A stretch of 54,098 bases of DNA from Hyphomonadaceae bacterium. Its GTDB lineage: Bacteria > Pseudomonadota > Alphaproteobacteria > Caulobacterales > Hyphomonadaceae. Below the pieces are notes generated by a model, which was given only the letters and a program-made list of their open reading frames with translations, made no database searches and was not told the DNA's origin. The stretch lies in contig JAIXRO010000041.1 in NCBI GenBank assembly GCA_027485145.1, positions 1 through 54,098 of the forward strand, in the 5' to 3' direction. How positions within the stretch are numbered: position 1 is the stretch's first letter; every line of letters begins with the position of its first letter. A program made the translations under genes and the position numbers. Below are positions 38,578 through 45,653 of the stretch, in pieces.

Positions 38578-39057
38578 ATGAAAGCCAACCTCATCGCCTT
38601 TGCCGCCGCTGCTTTCCTGTGTCTCGCAGGTCCGGCCGCTGCTGATCAGGGCGCCGCCCCTGAAGCACCGGACTCACCCGCCGGGATCGTCGAAGCATTC
38701 GCCGCCGCGCTCGATTCTGGCGATACAGCCGCGCTGTCTGCTCTGCTGGCCCCTGACGTTCAGATAGCCGAGAGCGGCGGGATCGAGCGCTCTCTCGATG
38801 AATACCGATCCCATCACATGGGGGCCGATATCGAGTTCTCAAAAGCGGTCGAGACAAAGGTCCTGAGCCGCCACATTTTTGAAGGCGAAGGACTGGCAAC
38901 AATCATGACCGAAGCTGTGTCCACCGGTATGTTCCGGGGCAAGGCCGTCAACAGCAGCCTGATGGAAACGATGGTCCTCAAACAGACGGACGGCGACTGG
39001 AAGATTGTCCACATACACTGGTCATCAGCGAGCCTTGCATCGGATCACGATCACTGA
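38578..39057 (+). CDS. Secreted NTF2-like (SnoaL/DUF4440-type) protein
   Basis: 159 residues. Signal peptide ending PAAAD (about 23), then an NTF2-like fold: 'SPAGIVEAFAAALDSGDTAALSALLAPDVQIAESGGIERSLDEYRSHHMGADIEF' and 'LMETMVLKQTDGDWKIVHIHWSS', the typical final strands. These domains form pockets for small molecules, sometimes catalytic. The C-terminus ends SDHDH, which may bind metal. Proteins of this type follow copCD in several copper clusters, but the role is not known. Confidence 0.8.
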   Translation: MKANLIAFAAAAFLCLAGPAAADQGAAPEAPDSPAGIVEAFAAALDSGDTAALSALLAPDVQIAESGGIERSLDEYRSHHMGADIEFSKAVETKVLSRHIFEGEGLATIMTEAVSTGMFRGKAVNSSLMETMVLKQTDGDWKIVHIHWSSASLASDHDH

Positions 39058-39074
39058 ATCGGCGCACTGAATTC

Positions 39075-39116
39075 ATACCCCCATGGGGTAATTGACGAAT
39101 ACGGTATGGGGGTATA
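39075..39116 (+). promoter_or_regulatory. Copper ATPase promoter with two CsoR-type sites
   Basis: Two G/C-tract sites similar to the csoR operator: ATACCCCCATGGGGTAAT (39075-39092) and TATGGGGGTATA (39105-39116). Between them TTGACG (39092-39097) makes a good -35; a -10 would fall near 39115-39120 (TATCTG, 17-base spacing) just past the second site, so a bound repressor would block polymerase. The gene starts at 39151. Confidence 0.7.
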
Positions 39117-39150
39117 TCTGAAGATATAGAAAAGCACGCAGGAGCGCGGC

Positions 39151-41541
39151 ATGTCTTCCACCGAAACCAGGACAAAAGCGGATCCGTTACCGAAGAACGA
39201 CCCGGTCTGCGGCATGACCCCGAAGGCAGACACCCCGCACCGCCTTATGCATGAAGGCGCCGAGGTCGTGTTCTGCAGCGCAGGTTGCAAATCCAAGTTT
39301 GAGGCCAATCCCGCCATCTACACGAATGCCTCCACGGCGCATGGGGCGGATATGCATGACCACTCAGGCCACGGGGCTGCCTGCCACGGTCATGCCGGCG
39401 CCATACCTATGAAGATGGCAGCAGCAGGAAGTCAGTGGACCTGCCCCATGCACCCGGAGATCGTGCGCGACGGCCCCGGCGCCTGCCCGATTTGCGGCAT
39501 GGCCCTCGAGCCGATGACGCCCAGCGCAGGCGATGGCCCCAATCCCGAGCTGCGCGACATGAAACGGCGCTTTGTGTTCGGCCTGGTGCTGTCATTGCCG
39601 TTGCTGGTCATCGAAATGGGTGGGCACGTCTTCGGAATTGACCGGTTCATTCCGCCCACAATCAATCCCTGGATCCAGATGGCTCTGGCAACGCCCGTGG
39701 TGCTCTGGGCAGGCTGGCCTTTCTTTGCGCGGGGCGCCGCATCTGTCAGAAACCGCAGCCTCAACATGTTTTCGCTGATCGCGCTCGGTACCGGCGCGGC
39801 CTGGATCTACAGTATGATAGCCGCGATTGCGCCGGGCCTGTTCCCGGCCGAATTGCGCTCGGCGCACGGCACCGTGCCCGTCTATTTTGAAGCCTCTGCG
39901 GTCATCATCACGCTAGTGCTGCTCGGGCAGGTGCTCGAACTCCAGGCGCGCGAAGCGACCGGAGGCGCGATCCGGGCGCTGCTTGACCTTGCGCCGAAAA
40001 CAGCTCGCCGGATCAATGCGGATGGCACTGAAGAAGATGTACCGCTCGAGACGGTCGTTGCTGGTGATCGCCTGCGGGTGCGGCCCGGGGAAAAGATACC
40101 GGTAGACGGCGTCGTCACCGAAGGGCGCTCCTCCATCGACGAGTCGATGGTCACTGGGGAATCGATGCCGGTGACCAAATCGGTAAATGACCGCGTGATT
40201 GGCGCAACCGTCAATCAGACCGGCAGCCTGATTGTTGAAGCGCAGCGGGTCGGCAGCGAGACCATGCTCTCCCAGATTGTCCATCTCGTGGCCGACGCGC
40301 AACGCAGCCGCGCGCCTATCCAGCGCCTCGCCGACCAGGTGTCGGGCTGGTTTGTTCCAGCCGTAATCTTTGTCGCTGTAACGGCCTTCTTTGGCTGGCT
40401 CATATTCGGGCCGGACCCTGCCTTCTCTTACGGTCTCATAGCCGCCGTCTCGGTACTGATCATCGCTTGTCCGTGCGCGCTCGGTCTTGCGACACCGATG
40501 TCGATCATGACCGGTGTCGGTGCGGGCGCGCGGGCCGGCGTGCTTATCCGGAATGCCGAGGCGCTCGAGCGCATGGAAAAGGTCGACACACTGCTCATCG
40601 ACAAGACCGGCACACTGACAGAAGGCAAACCCGCGCTTGTCGGGATGGATATGGCGCCGGGCGCTGATGAAACGGTCGCCCTCCGCCTCGCCGCCAGCCT
40701 GGAAAGCCACAGCGAGCATCCCCTCGCCACAGCGATCGTCGCTGCCGCGCGCGCAAAAGGTCTTGGGCTCGCTGATCCCTCGGAGTTCGACTCGCCGACG
40801 GGAAAAGGTGTCATCGGGACTGTTGAAGGACAGAAAGTGGCGCTGGGTGCCGAGCGGTTCATGGACGAACTCGCTATTGATACAAGCGCGCTGCGGACCC
40901 TTGCCGAGCGCCGCCGGGAGAACGGCGCAACCGCCATCTACCTCGCCGTCGATGGCGCCGCGCAGGCGGTGTTGGCAATTGCGGATCCGGTGAAGGCATC
41001 TACGCCAGGCGCGCTGAAAGCCCTTCGGGATGCCGGCCTGCATATCGTCATGGCGACCGGCGACAATCGCACCACCGCTGAGGCGATCGCCCGCTCTCTG
41101 GGTATCGATGCCGTCGAGGCCGAAGTGCTGCCTGCCCAGAAAGCCGATATCGTGAAACGCCTGATCGCCGAGGGCCGGGTCGTTGCCATGGCGGGGGACG
41201 GCGTCAATGACGCCCCTGCCCTGGCGGCCGCCGATGTCGGCATCGCGATGGGCACCGGCACCGATGTTGCCATTGAAAGCGCCGGCGTCACCCTGCTCAA
41301 GGGAGACCTTGGAGGCATTGTTCGGGCCCGGACTATTTCGCGGGCAACCATGCGGAATATCCGCCAGAATCTCTTCTTTGCATTCGCCTATAACGCTGCC
41401 GGGATCCCGATCGCCGCCGGTGTGCTCTATCCCATTACCGGCGCTCTGCTCTCCCCCATGATCGCAGCCGCCGCGATGGCCCTGTCTTCAGTGTCCGTGA
41501 TTGCCAATTCGCTGCGGCTGAATGCGCTCGAAAGACGCTAA
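39151..41541 (+). CDS. Copper-exporting P-type ATPase with YHS and HMBD domains
   Basis: 796 residues. N-terminal YHS domain (DPVCGM at 17-22, FCSAGC at 41-46), a His-rich linker (about 62-85), a heavy-metal-binding domain ([22 protein letters not shown], about 95-115), then the P1B ATPase core: CPC near 440, [11 protein letters not shown] near 484, GDGVNDAPA near 690. CPC marks a Cu/Ag exporter; the layout is like SilP/CopA-type pumps. It moves Cu(I) from cytoplasm to periplasm, where CopA oxidises it. It has its own promoter with CsoR-type sites. Confidence 0.93.
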   Translation: MSSTETRTKADPLPKNDPVCGMTPKADTPHRLMHEGAEVVFCSAGCKSKFEANPAIYTNASTAHGADMHDHSGHGAACHGHAGAIPMKMAAAGSQWTCPMHPEIVRDGPGACPICGMALEPMTPSAGDGPNPELRDMKRRFVFGLVLSLPLLVIEMGGHVFGIDRFIPPTINPWIQMALATPVVLWAGWPFFARGAASVRNRSLNMFSLIALGTGAAWIYSMIAAIAPGLFPAELRSAHGTVPVYFEASAVIITLVLLGQVLELQAREATGGAIRALLDLAPKTARRINADGTEEDVPLETVVAGDRLRVRPGEKIPVDGVVTEGRSSIDESMVTGESMPVTKSVNDRVIGATVNQTGSLIVEAQRVGSETMLSQIVHLVADAQRSRAPIQRLADQVSGWFVPAVIFVAVTAFFGWLIFGPDPAFSYGLIAAVSVLIIACPCALGLATPMSIMTGVGAGARAGVLIRNAEALERMEKVDTLLIDKTGTLTEGKPALVGMDMAPGADETVALRLAASLESHSEHPLATAIVAAARAKGLGLADPSEFDSPTGKGVIGTVEGQKVALGAERFMDELAIDTSALRTLAERRRENGATAIYLAVDGAAQAVLAIADPVKASTPGALKALRDAGLHIVMATGDNRTTAEAIARSLGIDAVEAEVLPAQKADIVKRLIAEGRVVAMAGDGVNDAPALAAADVGIAMGTGTDVAIESAGVTLLKGDLGGIVRARTISRATMRNIRQNLFFAFAYNAAGIPIAAGVLYPITGALLSPMIAAAAMALSSVSVIANSLRLNALERR

Positions 41542-41729
41542 TTGGACAAGCTCACGGGGCCTTGTCAAACGAGAAGGAGAACAAGATCAGGAATGCAAGA
41601 CCGATCAAGCGGCTTGTCATCGGGCATTCTCGCTTAGCTCCGAAGTTCTTCCTGCACGATCCTGGGGCGCTGTTCGATCAGCGCGAGCAGTACCCGCGCC
41701 GGGCCTTCAGGGCGCCTGCACTGGGTCGT

Positions 41730-41749
41730 ATTATACACGTCAATGACGT
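41730..41749 (-). promoter_or_regulatory. Possible leftward promoter and operator near the ICE end
   Basis: On the minus strand TATAAT (41735-41730) follows directly on a perfect palindrome ACGTCAATGACGT (41737-41749). A -35 box at proper distance is not clear. No start codon with a good frame follows downstream, so the transcript may be non-coding or a relic. Confidence 0.35.
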
Positions 41750-41896
41750 ATCCCTACCTTCAATTTTCGCTGCACATTTCATCCTTCGAGGTGGATCAGC
41801 AACCTCGTCGATGAGGCTCTCTTGACCCGGCTCTTAGAGTCAGGGACTTCATGTTGTCGGATTTCCTGTGGAAATCGGAATCGAACCACTCTCCCA

Positions 41897-41933
41897 TGCC
41901 AACAGCTACCGATTTGTTGGCAGATTGTTGGCA
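41897..41933. repeat. Three TGTTGGCA octamers near the ICE end
   Basis: TGCCAACA (41897-41904, inverted), TGTTGGCA (41915-41922) and TGTTGGCA (41926-41933). The two direct copies are 11 bases apart, one helical turn. They lie 60-95 bases inside the probable attachment site, where tyrosine integrases have arm-type sites and excisionases bind. Confidence 0.55.
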
Positions 41934-41990
41934 TTCGACGATGCGCCACATTAATTTCTGAAAACAAAACAGAGCTATAAGGGCGCTCGC

Positions 41991-42010
41991 GATTCCGCCC
42001 CCGGGCACCA
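41991..42010 (+). other. Probable attR: duplicated 3' end of a plus-strand tRNA (tRNA-Phe)
   Basis: GATTCCGCCCCCGGGCACCA reads as the last 20 bases of a tRNA: GATT (T-loop end), CCGCC (T-stem), CCCGGGC (acceptor), A73 and CCA. The 5' three-quarters of the tRNA are absent. An acceptor starting GCCCGGG and A73 are typical of bacterial tRNA-Phe. A tRNA 3' end alone, next to mobile DNA, is the classic attachment-site duplication left by ICE integration. Confidence 0.75.
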
Positions 42011-42088
42011 TTTCCCACTTACGCCGAACGATTTTCAGCATACGCGCGTGCGGCGCGCTGAACGCTTTGATGATTGTGTTTCGGGAAG

Positions 42089-42164
42089 TGGCTCCGTGAG
42101 CAGGACTCGAACCTGCGACCGGGCGATTAACAGTCGCCTGCTCTACCAACTGAGCTATCACGGA
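42089..42164 (-). tRNA. tRNA-Asn (GTT)
   Basis: 76 bases including encoded CCA. Read on the minus strand: acceptor TCCGTGA / TCACGGA, D-arm 'AGCTCAGTTGGTAGAGC', anticodon stem-loop GCGACTGTTAATCGC with anticodon GTT, T-loop 'GGTTCGAGTCC', discriminator G. All arms pair. Native chromosomal gene just beyond the ICE end. Confidence 0.95.
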
Positions 42165-42428
42165 ATAGCCGGAGACGGGGGCATAGCAGAGCGCGTTGCC
42201 CGTTCAAGTGCCTAAGTGCGGCGCGGGGCGAATTTCTGTGACGGGTTAACGACGGGCCGCGAAACAAAAAAATGGCGGAAGCGTGAGCTCCCGCCAAAGG
42301 CGTTGGGTGATGGTGGGTGTCTCCAAAGAAGACATGGCCACAGTCGCCCGATATGGTTAACCGCACGTTAACAAACTGGACAAATCTGAACCGGCCGCGT
42401 TTACGGCCCGCCCGTCGAGGGGGGTGCT
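42165..42428. other. Intergenic between tRNA genes
   Basis: Holds the terminator described at 42264-42296. The stretch between that and tRNA-Asn should contain the tRNA-Asn promoter on the minus strand; I cannot place the boxes with confidence. Confidence 0.4.
42264..42296 (-). terminator. Terminator downstream of tRNA-Cys and the tRNA-like gene
   Basis: Minus strand: stem TGGCGG / CCGCCA (42296-42291 and 42278-42273) followed by seven T. It ends leftward transcription from the tRNA-Cys and tRNA-like pair and separates them from tRNA-Asn, which suggests that the tRNA-like sequence is transcribed with tRNA-Cys. Confidence 0.7.
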
Positions 42429-42502
42429 TGGAGGCCCTGCCTGGAGTTGAACCAGGTAATGCAGATATTCCGTTCTGCAGCGTTCCGCTCCGCCACAGGG
42501 CC
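42429..42502 (-). tRNA. tRNA-Cys-like gene with 8-nt anticodon loop and no U33
   Basis: 74 bases with encoded CCA, the same length as the neighbouring tRNA-Cys. Acceptor GGCCCTG / CAGGGCC, D-stem GCG / CGC, anticodon stem GCAGA / TCTGC, variable ATTA, T-stem CCTGG / CCAGG with loop TTCAACT, and U73 all pair or fit perfectly. The anticodon loop is ACGGAATA, eight bases, with no T before any possible anticodon. The D-arm (GGCGGAGCGG) and U73 resemble tRNA-Cys. All stems are kept, so it is not a random relic; it should not read a normal codon. Confidence 0.75.
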
Positions 42503-42556
42503 CCATCGGATTGCCCGCAGCAACTAGCATGCCATTGCGCCGTTACAAATATGACT

Positions 42557-42630
42557 TGGAGGCTCCACCCGGAATCGAACCGGGGTGCACGGATTTGCAA
42601 TCCGCTGCGTCACCACTCCGCCATGGAGCC
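42557..42630 (-). tRNA. tRNA-Cys (GCA)
   Basis: 74 bases with encoded CCA. Minus strand: acceptor GGCTCCA / TGGAGCC, anticodon loop TTGCAAA with GCA, T-arm CCCGG TTCGATT CCGGG, discriminator U73 as expected for tRNA-Cys. It lies 54 bases upstream of the tRNA-like gene in the same direction. Confidence 0.95.
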
Positions 42631-42779
42631 TTCGTCAAGGCGAGAGCCTCTAGCAGGCAGCGGCGGACCGCACAATTGGGGCCCGCAGACTTATTGCGCC
42701 GCTTCGCGCTGATTGCGTCCTGACCTTGTCGTGATACATGGCGCATCATTCCGGACCGCTTTCGAGGGGACAGACTCGC

Positions 42780-43433
42780 ATGGATTTCGCCCGCGCCCGT
42801 GAGATCATGGTAGACAGCCAGATCCGCCCAAATGACGTCACCGATCCCGGCATTGTGTCCGCCTTCCTGCGCACGCCGCGCGAAGTGTTCACGCCTGCGG
42901 ACAAGCAAGGCATCGCCTATTCGGAGCACGAGATCACGACCTCGCCCGGCCGCGCGCTGTGGACGCCGCGCGACACAGCAAAACTGATCAAACTCGCCGA
43001 CATCAAGCCGTCCGACACGGTTCTGGTGGCCGGCGCCGGCGCGGGTTACGAAGCAGCCCTGATCAGCCTGCTGGCGGCGAAAGTGGTGGCGCTCGACGAG
43101 ACGCAGGCGCTCGCGGACGCGATGGCAGAGCGCTTCAAGGCGGTCGGCGCCCGGAATGTTGAACCGCTCGCCGGGCCGCTTGAACTCGGCGCGCTGGCGG
43201 CAGCCCCCTTTGACGTGATTTATGTGGCGGGGATGCTGGAAGTCTTGCCCGAGGCCTGGACGACGCAGTTGCGGGACGGGGGACGGCTGGCCGCCGCAGT
43301 CGTTGATGATGGCGGTTTGGGGCGGGGTACGGTGGTTCAGAAGTCGGGCACGGCGGTATCGGCCCGCACCGGGTTCGATGCCAGTCCGCCGAGATTTTCG
43401 GCGTTTGACCGGAAACCGTCTTTTAGCTTCTGA
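42780..43433 (+). CDS. Protein-L-isoaspartate O-methyltransferase-family protein
   Basis: 217 residues. 'MVDSQIRPNDVTDPGIVSAFLRTPREVFTP' and the SAM-binding 'DTVLVAGAGAGYEAALISLLAAKVVALDE' match Pcm-like methyltransferases, which repair damaged Asp residues using SAM. The usual GxGSGY motif is AGAGAGY here, and the alphaproteobacterial subgroup beside tolC is diverged, so the activity is not certain. The start at 42780 fits the family; a 14-residue extension was rejected. It lies just upstream of tolC, an order seen in Caulobacter relatives. Confidence 0.85.
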   Translation: MDFARAREIMVDSQIRPNDVTDPGIVSAFLRTPREVFTPADKQGIAYSEHEITTSPGRALWTPRDTAKLIKLADIKPSDTVLVAGAGAGYEAALISLLAAKVVALDETQALADAMAERFKAVGARNVEPLAGPLELGALAAAPFDVIYVAGMLEVLPEAWTTQLRDGGRLAAAVVDDGGLGRGTVVQKSGTAVSARTGFDASPPRFSAFDRKPSFSF

Positions 43434-43534
43434 AGCCTAACGGTCGTATGGCACTATTCGGCTGCAAGGGGATTGCTGTTCACCTTCGACCGGACGGCGG
43501 CTATATACCTGAAGCTCAGCCAAGGATGCCCGTG

Positions 43535-44815
43535 ATGCTCGCCGACAAATTGAAGCTCCTTTTGGGCGCGAGTCTCGCGAGCCTGATGTTCGGGGTCCAG
43601 GCTCATGCCGAGACCCTTCCCGAGGCGGTCGCGGCGGCGTTTGCGACCAATCCCCAACTCGAAATCCAGCGCTACGGCACTGATATTGCGAGGGAAAACC
43701 TTGATCTTGCGCGGTCTGCCCGGCTGCCATCGGTGAACCTCTCGGCGAGCGGCGGGTATGAATATGTAGATACGGACGCGGTGCTGAACTTCGGCGTGGG
43801 CGACCGCCCGATCGCCAGTGCGCAATTGCAGGCTTCGCAGCCGATTTATGCCGGCGGACGGATCAGCGCGGGAATTGAACGCGCCAAAGCCGGTATCGGC
43901 GCAGCCGACCGGAATTTCGATGCGGCCCGGCAAGACCTGATCCTCGACGTGGTGACAGCCTATGTGGATGTCCGCCGCGACCGCGAGGCGGTGGCGATCC
44001 GGAAGAACAATGTCGAAGTCACCGGCGAACAGGTTCGCGCAGCCGAGGACCGGTTCGAGGTGGGCGTGGTGACGCGCACGGACGTATCTCAGGCGCAAGC
44101 CCGTCTCGAAGGCGCGAAAGCCGCCCTCGCCGGAGCCGAAGCTGCGCTCGAAGGCAGCCAGGCCTTTTACGAATTCCTGACGGGCCAGCCGCCCGGCGAC
44201 CTGGTCGTGCCGCCGCCCCTGCCCGCCTTGCCAGCGGCGCTGGAAACTGCGTTTGCCGACGCCGATGCCAACAACCCGTCCATCCTTGCCGCGCGCGAAG
44301 AGTTGCGGGCGGCGGGCGCTGGGGTGGATGCCGCCAAGGCCGACGGACGGCCGCAGCTCAGCATCGTCACCACGGCCGGAATTCAGGAAACCTATGGCGA
44401 TGCCAGCCGGCGCGATACGAACGTATCCGCCGTTGCACAGGGCCGGATGCCGATCTTCACGGGCGGCGCCGTCAAGGCGCAGGTCAACGCCGCGAAACTA
44501 CAGCGCGAGCAGGCGCGCCGGCGTGTGGATGCGTTCGAAACACAGGTACGGGCGCAAGTGGCGCAATCCTGGTTCGGCTACGAGGCGTCGGTGCGCGCCA
44601 TCGAAGCTTCCCGCCGGCAGGTGGAGGCGGCCGAGATCGCCTATGAAGGCGCAAAGGAAGAACTCGCCGTTGGTGTTCGCACCACCCTCGATGTGCTCGA
44701 TCAGGAACAGCAGCTGTTCGAGGCACGGTTGTCGCTGATCGGGGCCGAGCGCGATGCCTATGTGGCGGCACACCAACTGTTGAGAGCCACAGGCGGTCTC
44801 GGCACAACCGGTTGA
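43535..44815 (+). CDS. tolC: TolC-family outer-membrane efflux protein
   Basis: 426 residues. Signal peptide ending AHAE (about 21), then 'TLPEAVAAAFATNPQLEIQRYGTDIARENLDLARSARLPSVNLSASGGYEY', the canonical TolC start, and a second homologous half ending 'DVLDQEQQLFEARLSLIGAERDAYVAAHQLLRATG'. It forms the trimeric outer-membrane tunnel for type I secretion and multidrug efflux. The ATG at 43535 has AAGGA eight bases upstream; one nine bases earlier is too near that site. This is the housekeeping copy, distinct from czcC. Confidence 0.93.
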   Translation: MLADKLKLLLGASLASLMFGVQAHAETLPEAVAAAFATNPQLEIQRYGTDIARENLDLARSARLPSVNLSASGGYEYVDTDAVLNFGVGDRPIASAQLQASQPIYAGGRISAGIERAKAGIGAADRNFDAARQDLILDVVTAYVDVRRDREAVAIRKNNVEVTGEQVRAAEDRFEVGVVTRTDVSQAQARLEGAKAALAGAEAALEGSQAFYEFLTGQPPGDLVVPPPLPALPAALETAFADADANNPSILAAREELRAAGAGVDAAKADGRPQLSIVTTAGIQETYGDASRRDTNVSAVAQGRMPIFTGGAVKAQVNAAKLQREQARRRVDAFETQVRAQVAQSWFGYEASVRAIEASRRQVEAAEIAYEGAKEELAVGVRTTLDVLDQEQQLFEARLSLIGAERDAYVAAHQLLRATGGLGTTG

Positions 44816-44927
44816 CAGGCTGGTCTTGGAACGCGGCCCGCGTTAACCTTGTCAAAGGGTTGTTAACCGGATGCAGGCTATTTGAACCAAATGGTCTGGG
44901 AAGCGATTCTAGAAACGGGGGGCTGAG

Positions 44928-45569
44928 ATGGCCAACGAAGCACACAAAGAGCCAACGATGGAGGAGATCCTCGCATCGATCCGCAAGATAATCTCCGATG
45001 ACGAACCGGCGCTCGCCCGCCAACCTTCGCCGACAGCGGCCTTTCGCGATGCGCCGCTGGAACCCATGAATGATTACGAAGACATCGAGGACGCCATCGC
45101 CGGCGATGTACTGGAAGACACGGACCAGTCGATTTTCGAAGCCGGCGGCAATGCGGTGACTGAGCCGGAACCGGTCAAGCTGTCCGGACCCGAATTCTCG
45201 TTCGAGGAAATGCTTGGCTCCGCACGCCAGGCTGCTGTTCAGGCGCCGGTAGATCCCGCGCCCGTGACCCCCATCACCCGCGCCGCCCCTGTCCGCCCTG
45301 CCTTCAACGCCTCGGAGCCCCCCATGACCAACAGCGCCCGCTACGTCCATACCGCCCTCACCGACGATCACACGGCCGATGTGGCGGCCGGCGCGCTCGG
45401 CAAGCTGATTTCCAAGATGGAGATTTCGACCGACAACAACACGATCGAAGGTCTCGTCCGCGAGCTGCTCAAGCCGATGATCAAGGAATGGCTCGATGCG
45501 AACCTTCCAGGCATCGTCGAGGAAAAGGTAGAAGCTGAGGTTCAGCGGATCGCCCGCATGGCGCGCTAG
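44928..45569 (+). CDS. popZ: Polar organizing protein PopZ (DUF2497)
   Basis: 213 residues. The N-terminal helix 'EPTMEEILASIRKIISDDE' and the C-terminal oligomerisation part 'LVRELLKPMIKEWLDANLPGIVEEKVEAEVQRIAR' are hallmark PopZ sequences; between them is an acidic Pro-rich linker. PopZ forms a polar matrix that tethers ParB-bound origins and many cell-cycle proteins in Caulobacterales and relatives. Length fits. It is followed by a terminator and valS, the same order as in Caulobacter. Confidence 0.93.
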   Translation: MANEAHKEPTMEEILASIRKIISDDEPALARQPSPTAAFRDAPLEPMNDYEDIEDAIAGDVLEDTDQSIFEAGGNAVTEPEPVKLSGPEFSFEEMLGSARQAAVQAPVDPAPVTPITRAAPVRPAFNASEPPMTNSARYVHTALTDDHTADVAAGALGKLISKMEISTDNNTIEGLVRELLKPMIKEWLDANLPGIVEEKVEAEVQRIARMAR

Positions 45570-45599
45570 CCTCATTTCCCAAACTTGATATAGGGAACG

Positions 45600-45629
45600 G
45601 CGCGCCTTCACCGGCGCGCTTTTCTTTTG
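45600..45629 (+). terminator. Terminator after popZ
   Basis: Perfect 7-bp stem GCGCGCC / GGCGCGC (45600-45606 and 45613-45619) with a 6-base loop and the tail TTTTCTTTT, 30 bases after the popZ stop. It separates popZ from valS. Confidence 0.85.
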
Positions 45630-45653
45630 TGCTCTTACCGGACCCTTCCGACG

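Larger units (their letters stand above)
41542..41990. other. Right-terminal non-coding stretch of the ICE
   Basis: No convincing gene. It contains a minus-strand TATAAT (41730-41735) next to a 13-bp palindrome, a cluster of TGTTGGCA octamers (41897-41933), and possibly remnants of coding sequence. Its position just inside the attachment site fits an arm region for integrase and excisionase binding. Confidence 0.55.

Noticed and set aside
41871-41910. Apparent tRNA T-arm (GGTTCGATTCC on the minus strand)
   Set aside because: The flanking bases do not pair as a T-stem and no acceptor or anticodon arm can be built around it.
41796-42161. Minus-strand open frame beginning MIAQLVEQATVN
   Set aside because: This is the tRNA-Asn gene read as protein, a familiar artefact, running on into the ICE end.
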